Part shown: in pieces, positions 6,385 through 10,499 of the stretch
Position numbering within the stretch: the first letter of the stretch is position 1
How the letters are laid out: every line of letters starts with the position of its first letter
Origin: Elusimicrobiota bacterium
GTDB lineage: Bacteria > Elusimicrobiota > Elusimicrobia > Elusimicrobiales > UBA9959
DNA: 10,499 nt
NCBI GenBank assembly: GCA_030639665.1
Contig: DAOWCC010000076.1
Coordinates: 1 to 10,499 of the forward strand
Direction of reading: 5' to 3'
The notes under the pieces: model-generated
The model's database searches: none
Told to the model about the DNA's origin: nothing
Seen by the model: the letters and a program-made list of their open reading frames with translations, nothing else
Program-made: the position numbers and the translations under genes

Positions 6385-7674
6385 TTAATCTTTCCTTTCA
6401 AAAACAATCAATGTTTCCGTATGCGGCGTATTGGGGTAAAAATCAAAACCCGCGGTTTTGATAATATTGTATTTTTCAAGAAAGAAGGCGGCATCACGCC
6501 CTTGAGTAATGGGATTGCAGGATAGATAGATAATTCTTTTTGGAAGTATTTCAAATATGGCTTTTATCACTTTTTTGTGAATGCCCGCTCTCGGCGGGTC
6601 CAATACCAAAATATCGGTTCCCTTAAAAATATCGGTATCCGCTTTTTCCGACATTGAACATATAATTTCAAAATTTGAAATATTATTTTGTTTCGCGTTT
6701 ATTTGGGCGTATTTAACGGCGCTGTCCACTGATTCTATGGCATAAACTTTTTCCGCCATATCGGCCAAGCTCAAGCCTATGGAGCCTACGCCTGAATAAA
6801 GGTCTATTATTTTGGAGCATTTATAGGCGCTGTTCTTTATTTCTTCAAGGGCTTTTTCAAAAAGGTCTATATTGTTTTGAAAAAAACAGTCATAGCTGTA
6901 AGAAAATTTCTTGCCTAAAAGCTCTTCGGTTATAAAATCGGCGCCGCTTTGATAAATTATTTCAGTTGCCACGCTCATCGGACTAAGAGGGTTTGAATAG
7001 GCGATAATAAAGCCGTTAAGCCCGTCTATTTGAAACTCGCCGAGATTGATGTCTTTGTTTTTTACATAGAGGATAGCTATCCTTTCATTTAAGTGTTTGG
7101 ATTCTCTAAATACCAGAGTTTTTAATTCATCCAAAGCTATGTTTTTAGAATTCAAAATTTCCAGTATTTTTAAGGCTATCGCGTTTGTTTCCTCTCCCAT
7201 GAGAGCGCAGCCGTTTTCCAAAATATATTTTTCATTCCAACAGCCGCGCTTATGAAAAGCGAAACGCAGTTTTCCTTCTTCATTTATTGTAAAGCTATAT
7301 TCTATTTTAGTCCTATAACCAAAAAGTTTTTCGGCGCGATAAAATTTTTCAACTTTAATGGTCTCTTTAGTTGTTTGATATAAATGATCTTCAATAATGT
7401 TTTTTTTGGTTTTTGCCTGAAAATCGTAATTCATGATTTGCCAGGGAGAACAGCTTAAGTAATGGTCTTCTTTCTCTTTTATTCTTTCAGGCGAAGGTTT
7501 AATTATTTCCAGTAATTTGGCTTCCATAAAGTTTCTTTTTTCGCGAGTTATTTGGACTCGCGCGGTTTCTCCCGGGAGCACGCCATAAGAGAAAACCACT
7601 TTTCCTTTTGTTCTTCCCAAGGCTTTGCCTTCTCCGACTATTTTTGTAAATTCAAGTTCCAGTTCTTTATGCAT
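6385..7674 (-). CDS. RlmD/TrmA-type RNA (uracil-C5-)methyltransferase with N-terminal TRAM domain
   Basis: The 429-residue enzyme has a TRAM RNA-binding domain (about 1-56: LEFTKIVGEGKALGRTKGKVVFSYGVLPGE) and a C-terminal SAM-dependent uracil-5-methyltransferase domain. Visible motifs are CFFQNN (263-268), the SAM-binding DLYSGVGSIGL (291-301), DPPRAG (359-364), LSCNP with catalytic C386, and FYPNTPHTE with general base E420. The usual iron-sulfur motif of RlmD (CxxC plus Cys near residue 80) is replaced by LSCSPWQ (73-79), leaving a single Cys. A 4Fe-4S cluster is therefore unlikely. The enzyme should make m5U in 23S rRNA or tRNA, and I cannot decide which target. AAGGAG just upstream (complement of 7679-7684) supports ATG 7674. 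The gene is transcribed towards the lipoprotein gene and away from the membrane protein gene. Its upstream region is almost entirely the inverted-repeat element at 7687-7998. Confidence 0.9.
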   Translation of the reverse strand: MHKELELEFTKIVGEGKALGRTKGKVVFSYGVLPGETARVQITREKRNFMEAKLLEIIKPSPERIKEKEDHYLSCSPWQIMNYDFQAKTKKNIIEDHLYQTTKETIKVEKFYRAEKLFGYRTKIEYSFTINEEGKLRFAFHKRGCWNEKYILENGCALMGEETNAIALKILEILNSKNIALDELKTLVFRESKHLNERIAILYVKNKDINLGEFQIDGLNGFIIAYSNPLSPMSVATEIIYQSGADFITEELLGKKFSYSYDCFFQNNIDLFEKALEEIKNSAYKCSKIIDLYSGVGSIGLSLADMAEKVYAIESVDSAVKYAQINAKQNNISNFEIICSMSEKADTDIFKGTDILVLDPPRAGIHKKVIKAIFEILPKRIIYLSCNPITQGRDAAFFLEKYNIIKTAGFDFYPNTPHTETLIVFERKD

Positions 7675-7686
7675 AATTCTCCTTAA

Positions 7687-7998
7687 GGGCTTGGAAAAAA
7701 ATTACCCTATCATTTGGAAGCTCAGCTTTAAGTTGGTCGTCTGATGAGCATAGCTCACTGATACGACACCCGGCATAGCTTTGAGTTCAAGGCGCGATGA
7801 ATGAGAAGGCTTTACGCCTGTGAATGAAGAGCAACGAAGAAATCAATAAAAGATGCGCTTCTCCATAGGAGCTGGCTAATTTCCGGCTCCAACCGCGTTA
7901 CTCATCACTCATGGCGCTATAAGCGCCACTCGCTCTTCGTTCCTTGTTTCGCTCAGAAATTGGCCAGCCAAATGGCAAGTTAATTCTTTTCCAAGCCC
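7687..7998. repeat. MITE-like 312-bp imperfect palindrome with terminal inverted repeats
   Basis: The ends are inverted repeats: GGGCTTGGAAAAAAATTA (7687-7704) matches the complement of 7981-7998 at 17 of 18 positions. After six unmatched bases, CATTTGG (7711-7717) pairs with CCAAATG (7968-7974). Inside, GCGC.ATGA.ATGAG (7792-7805) pairs with 7901-7917 apart from one mismatch and a 3-base insertion. GAAGAGC (7826-7832) is also complementary to GCTCTTC (7932-7938). Local hairpins are GTCGT/ACGAC around TGAGC-ATA-GCTCA (7736-7767), an 8-bp stem with one wobble pair at 7868-7890, and TGGCGCT-ATA-AGCGCCA (7912-7928). No coding frame of note and no clear target-site duplication were seen. This fills most of the 437-base gap between the two divergent genes. 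A non-autonomous mobile element or a large structured RNA are the main readings. Confidence 0.72.
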
Positions 7999-8053
7999 TA
8001 TAAAATCTGTTTCTATTATATCTTATTAGTTTATTCTCTTAAAAACGAGCGTG

Positions 8054-8086
8054 TAGTCATTATTTAGGAGAGATATTTAATATAAT
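8054..8086 (+). promoter_or_regulatory. Possible promoter for the membrane glycosyltransferase gene
   Basis: A consensus -10 box TATAAT lies at 8081-8086, 25 bases before the ATG. The -35 region is poor: TAGTCA at 8054-8059 is the best match, but its 21-base spacer is too long. In AT-rich DNA a TATAAT alone is weak evidence. The site lies just outside the inverted-repeat element. Confidence 0.3.
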
Positions 8087-8111
8087 TTTAAGAGCGATAG
8101 CGGAAAATTAA

Positions 8112-9251
8112 ATGAATATGGCAAATAGTAAATTTTCATCGGAAAAAATAAGAAAAAATCTTACATCTTCTTTGGTTTTTATCGCTTTAATTTATAATTT
8201 TTTTATTTCATGGAAAGTGTTTTCAAAAGTTCCTCTTTCAGATCCCGCTCTATATCCCGCGATAGCCAAGGCTTCAAAATTTTTTTATGACACCGGCATA
8301 AGAGAGCCTGTTCAAATATATATCGTAAAATTTTTTATGCTTTTCGGTTTAAATGATATCTTGAGCGTGAGAGCCGCTACTCTGGTTATAGCGGCTTTTT
8401 GCGCGGTTTTTTTATTTAAATTTGTTTACAAGAGATTTGGTTTTGTGGCCGCTATGGCAGCGGGATTTGTTTTTACGGTAAATCCCTATATGGGATATTA
8501 TAGCGTTCAAGGCGTAAATAATCTTACAAGCGGATTTTTCTTGATGCTCTTTATATATTTTCTTACCAAAAAAGATTATGAACGGCGAAACCTGATTTAC
8601 ACGGTTTTATTTGCCGCTTTGAGCATGCTGACAAGGCTTGAAAATATATTAATTGTTTTTTTAATTTTGGCATCTTTTGTTTTGATTAATTTTTCGAGAA
8701 CCAAATTAAGATTTTCTTTACTGGTATTCGCTTTCGCTTTTATCGCGGTTTTGCCCTATCCTTTGCATCAGGCTTATAAATATAAAAATCCTATGCATTC
8801 TCATAATATGGCGGCCAGATTTTGGACCAATACCGAAAAGAATGGTCCGCGTTCAGCCCAGCGATATAAAGACGGCCCCATGAGTATAGGAGGTTTTTTA
8901 TTTAGAGACGGCGCCGGCGGCGCCGCAATCTCATTGGGCAGAGGATATTTTAAGAGTTGTTTCCATTATTTTCCCAGAATTCTGTATTACAAGATTGTCT
9001 TTTTTTTATTTATTTTTGGCTTTATCATAACGGTGTTAAGAAAAAAATATTTTTTGGCAAGTCTGCTTCCCATTATGATACTGCCGGTGGTTTTTATAGC
9101 CGGTATTGATCAAGTTTCAAGAGGCAGCGGCATAGAGCTTAGATTTTATCTGAATGTGTTGTGGCTAATGGGGATTTACGCTGGGCTTGGCGCGGATACC
9201 GTGGCGGAATTTGCGGATAAAAAATTTAAAGAATTAGCGGCAAAGCGATAA
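8112..9251 (+). CDS. Polytopic membrane protein, GT-C/PMT-like glycosyltransferase
   Basis: This 379-residue integral membrane protein has about eight hydrophobic segments, for example 19-35, 88-105, 111-125, 141-151, 161-173, 178-193, 201-216, 294-309, 315-331 and 345-360; some may be re-entrant. The first extracytoplasmic loop reads PLSDPALYPAIAKASKFFYDTGIREP (41-66). This matches the GT-C layout in which an Asp near an Ala-x-Tyr (here D44) is catalytic and a basic/acidic/Pro motif follows. Such enzymes transfer sugars from polyprenyl-phosphate donors on the outer face of the inner membrane. Its length is short compared with typical 450-550 residue PMT_2 proteins, and no soluble C-terminal domain is present. 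ATG 8112 has only a weak site (GGA at 8102-8104), and ATG 8118 is an alternative two codons later. The substrate is unknown. Confidence 0.72.
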   Translation: MNMANSKFSSEKIRKNLTSSLVFIALIYNFFISWKVFSKVPLSDPALYPAIAKASKFFYDTGIREPVQIYIVKFFMLFGLNDILSVRAATLVIAAFCAVFLFKFVYKRFGFVAAMAAGFVFTVNPYMGYYSVQGVNNLTSGFFLMLFIYFLTKKDYERRNLIYTVLFAALSMLTRLENILIVFLILASFVLINFSRTKLRFSLLVFAFAFIAVLPYPLHQAYKYKNPMHSHNMAARFWTNTEKNGPRSAQRYKDGPMSIGGFLFRDGAGGAAISLGRGYFKSCFHYFPRILYYKIVFFLFIFGFIITVLRKKYFLASLLPIMILPVVFIAGIDQVSRGSGIELRFYLNVLWLMGIYAGLGADTVAEFADKKFKELAAKR

Positions 9252-9260
9252 ATTAGTTGA

Positions 9261-9280
9261 TTTTACGGCGTTTTACGGTG
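9261..9280 (+). repeat. Tandem 10-bp direct repeat upstream of the sensor-like gene
   Basis: TTTTACGGCG and TTTTACGGTG stand head to tail and match at 9 of 10 positions. They are spaced about one helical turn apart in the 80-base gap before the sensor-like gene. They could be a regulator binding site or chance. Confidence 0.4.
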
Positions 9281-9331
9281 AATTATTTTGTATCATTACT
9301 CTATGAATAGTGATTTATCAAGGGGAGAGTT

Positions 9332-10333
9332 TTGAAAAAAATTCCAAATAAATATAAATTTACAGCGGTTGTAGCCGCTCTCTTTTTAATTCCTTTTCTT
9401 ATAATGAGCAATCATTTTCTTAACAGCACCAAAGAGATGGTTAGAAAGAATATGTTAGAACTCATAAGTTTTCGGACCAAAGGCATTTCAAAAGTTGTTT
9501 CCGGCGTATTAAATTCAAACTATGAAATTTTTAGAATCGCGAAAACCGAGAAATTTTTAAAACTTTCCAATATCCAAAGAAAAAAACTCCTTCAACGGGA
9601 AATGGAAAGGCATAAAGGGATTTACAGAGGTTTCGCTCTCTTTACTCCGTCGTGCAAAAAAATATTTTCGCTCGGAGAATTTAATGATTATAGCTGTTTG
9701 AAAAACGGGCTTATAAAAAAAGCCGCCGTGAGCTCTATGTCTATTGGAGCCGTGGAATATTCACAAGATGAACCCTGTTCTTTGATTATAGCCGAGCCTA
9801 TCTTTGCCTTGAAATCAAAAAAACCCAAATTAATCGCGTTTGGAAAAATAAGTCTGGCGCCTTTAAATAATGTCATAAGGTCTTTTGGAAAGAAATCCCG
9901 CAGTGAGCTTGGAATCGCGGATGCCGGCGGACAAATTATAAGCGATTCCACGGGAAAGGCCATAATAAAGCCCGGTATCAGAATATCCAATGAAATTATC
10001 AAAGTTATAAATTTTTCTTTAAAACGCCAAGTTCAGAATTCAAGCTCTCAAATTCGGATAAAAGGGAAAAAAAATTTAGTGGCGGTTTCAAGCGTACAGG
10101 GGACGAAGTGGTGGGTTTATGAAAAAATGAATTCTTCCACTTTGATTGATTATTCTTTCTGGGCCAGGAAAATTATTTACAGCGGTATCATTTTGATAAT
10201 CGCCTTTGCTTTCATTTCATATAAGCTTGCCGAGCTATGGCTTATCCCCAAAGAACTGCCGGTTTCCTCCACCACTTCTTTAGCAGACCCGCCGATGCCT
10301 CATGATGACGGGAAAACCGAGCCTAAGCTCTAG
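9332..10333 (+). CDS. Membrane-anchored extracytoplasmic Cache-type sensor without output domain
   Basis: The 333-residue protein starts at TTG 9332, with AGGGGAGAG at 9321-9329 as a strong ribosome binding site. TM1 is about 10-30 and TM2 about 281-300. The ~250-residue region between them has the order of a double Cache domain: a helical start (NSTKEMVRKNMLELISFRTK), FALFTPSCKKIFSLGE (101-116), LIIAEPIF...LIAFGKISLAPLNNVI (151-182), LGIADAGGQIISDSTGKA (193-210) and GTKWWVYEKM (257-266). Such domains usually bind small ligands and pass a signal through TM2 to a HAMP, kinase, cyclase or chemotaxis domain. Here only about 33 polar residues rich in Pro and Ser follow TM2, so no output is present. 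It may be a truncated sensor, or a partner for another protein. The stop codon lies inside an inverted repeat (10328-10417). The Cache call is by pattern and is moderately sure. Confidence 0.7.
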   Translation: MKKIPNKYKFTAVVAALFLIPFLIMSNHFLNSTKEMVRKNMLELISFRTKGISKVVSGVLNSNYEIFRIAKTEKFLKLSNIQRKKLLQREMERHKGIYRGFALFTPSCKKIFSLGEFNDYSCLKNGLIKKAAVSSMSIGAVEYSQDEPCSLIIAEPIFALKSKKPKLIAFGKISLAPLNNVIRSFGKKSRSELGIADAGGQIISDSTGKAIIKPGIRISNEIIKVINFSLKRQVQNSSSQIRIKGKKNLVAVSSVQGTKWWVYEKMNSSTLIDYSFWARKIIYSGIILIIAFAFISYKLAELWLIPKELPVSSTTSLADPPMPHDDGKTEPKL

Positions 10334-10417
10334 AGTCTATCCGACATAAGCAATTTCGCCTGCAACTGTCGCTTTTGGCTTACGCCTTTGCGCCGCTCAA
10401 TTTACAGACTCCTAGAG
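10328..10417. repeat. 90-bp element bounded by inverted repeats, overlapping the sensor gene stop
   Basis: CTCTAGAGTCT (10328-10338) is the complement of AGACTCCTAGAG (10406-10417) apart from one bulged base. The left arm contains the TAG stop of the sensor-like gene. No T-run follows the right arm, so this does not look like a normal terminator. It may be a small palindromic intergenic repeat. Confidence 0.55.
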
Positions 10418-10461
10418 TTAATCTGAACAAAATAGGTGTTTCTAGCTTCTTACTGCTCAAT

Positions 10462-10494
10462 CCGCTTTATTGCTGTTTGCTGCCAAACAAGCGG
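10462..10494. repeat. Bulged hairpin at the window end
   Basis: CCGCTT (10462-10467) pairs with AAGCGG (10489-10494), and inside it GTTTG (10475-10479) pairs with CAAAC (10484-10488) around the loop CTGC. The right arm is continuous while the left arm carries a 7-base bulge. No gene is seen in 10334-10499, which may be the edge of a longer intergenic region. Confidence 0.45.
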
Positions 10495-10499
10495 AGGAC

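Noticed and set aside
6274..6525. Open frame on the + strand between the convergent genes
   Set aside because: It overlaps the ends of both the lipoprotein gene and the methyltransferase gene, has no ribosome binding site and shows no recognisable pattern.
8910..8924. GC-only inverted repeat GGCGCC-GGC-GGCGCC in the membrane glycosyltransferase gene
   Set aside because: It encodes a plain Gly/Ala stretch in frame and needs no further explanation.
9688..10002. Open frame on the - strand inside the sensor-like gene
   Set aside because: It lies wholly antisense to a gene with a strong ribosome binding site and shows no family pattern.
1..10499. tRNA, rRNA, CRISPR array, transposase or integrase
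   Set aside because: I saw no cloverleaf, rRNA-like stretch, spaced direct repeats or recombinase motifs anywhere in the window.

Overview
The window is AT-rich chromosomal DNA from a bacterium with a Gram-negative style envelope. It holds lipoprotein signals, a GNA1162-like lipoprotein and Sec signal peptides. Coding density is high and three genes appear to start at TTG. I cannot name the organism from the sequence. The gene style and the CSPWQ variant of the RlmD/TrmA-type methyltransferase suggest an uncultured lineage such as Omnitrophota or Elusimicrobiota, but that is only a guess.

Layout. Positions 1-1424 carry housekeeping genes on the + strand: the end of xseA, all of xseB, then tlyA after a structured 107-base gap. 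Positions 1426-6305 are a tightly spaced + strand run of five genes. These are a radical SAM/SPASM enzyme with a complete set of cluster cysteines, a class I SAM-dependent methyltransferase with an extra C-terminal domain, and a 111-residue membrane-anchored small protein. The small protein ends in a compact Cys/Gly/Pro/aromatic tail. After it come an exported protein of unknown function and a large lipoprotein with a GNA1162-like C-terminal domain. Positions 6385-7674 on the - strand encode an RNA uracil C5-methyltransferase that converges on this run. Positions 7675-8111 contain a 312-base imperfect palindrome with 18-base terminal inverted repeats, resembling a MITE. Positions 8112-9251 encode a GT-C/PMT-like membrane glycosyltransferase, and 9332-10333 a membrane-anchored Cache-type sensor without an output domain. 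The last 170 bases hold inverted repeats and no gene.

The best candidate for an undescribed system is 1426-3781, possibly extending to 6305. A SPASM radical SAM enzyme and a methyltransferase lie directly upstream of a short protein whose last 26 residues look like a RiPP core (three Cys, PYPGYP, several aromatics). That core sits behind a hydrophobic lipoprotein-type segment, so the product may be a modified peptide tethered to the envelope. The two exported proteins downstream would then be its envelope partners. The families of the two enzymes are clear from motifs. The precursor role and the link to the downstream proteins are inference.
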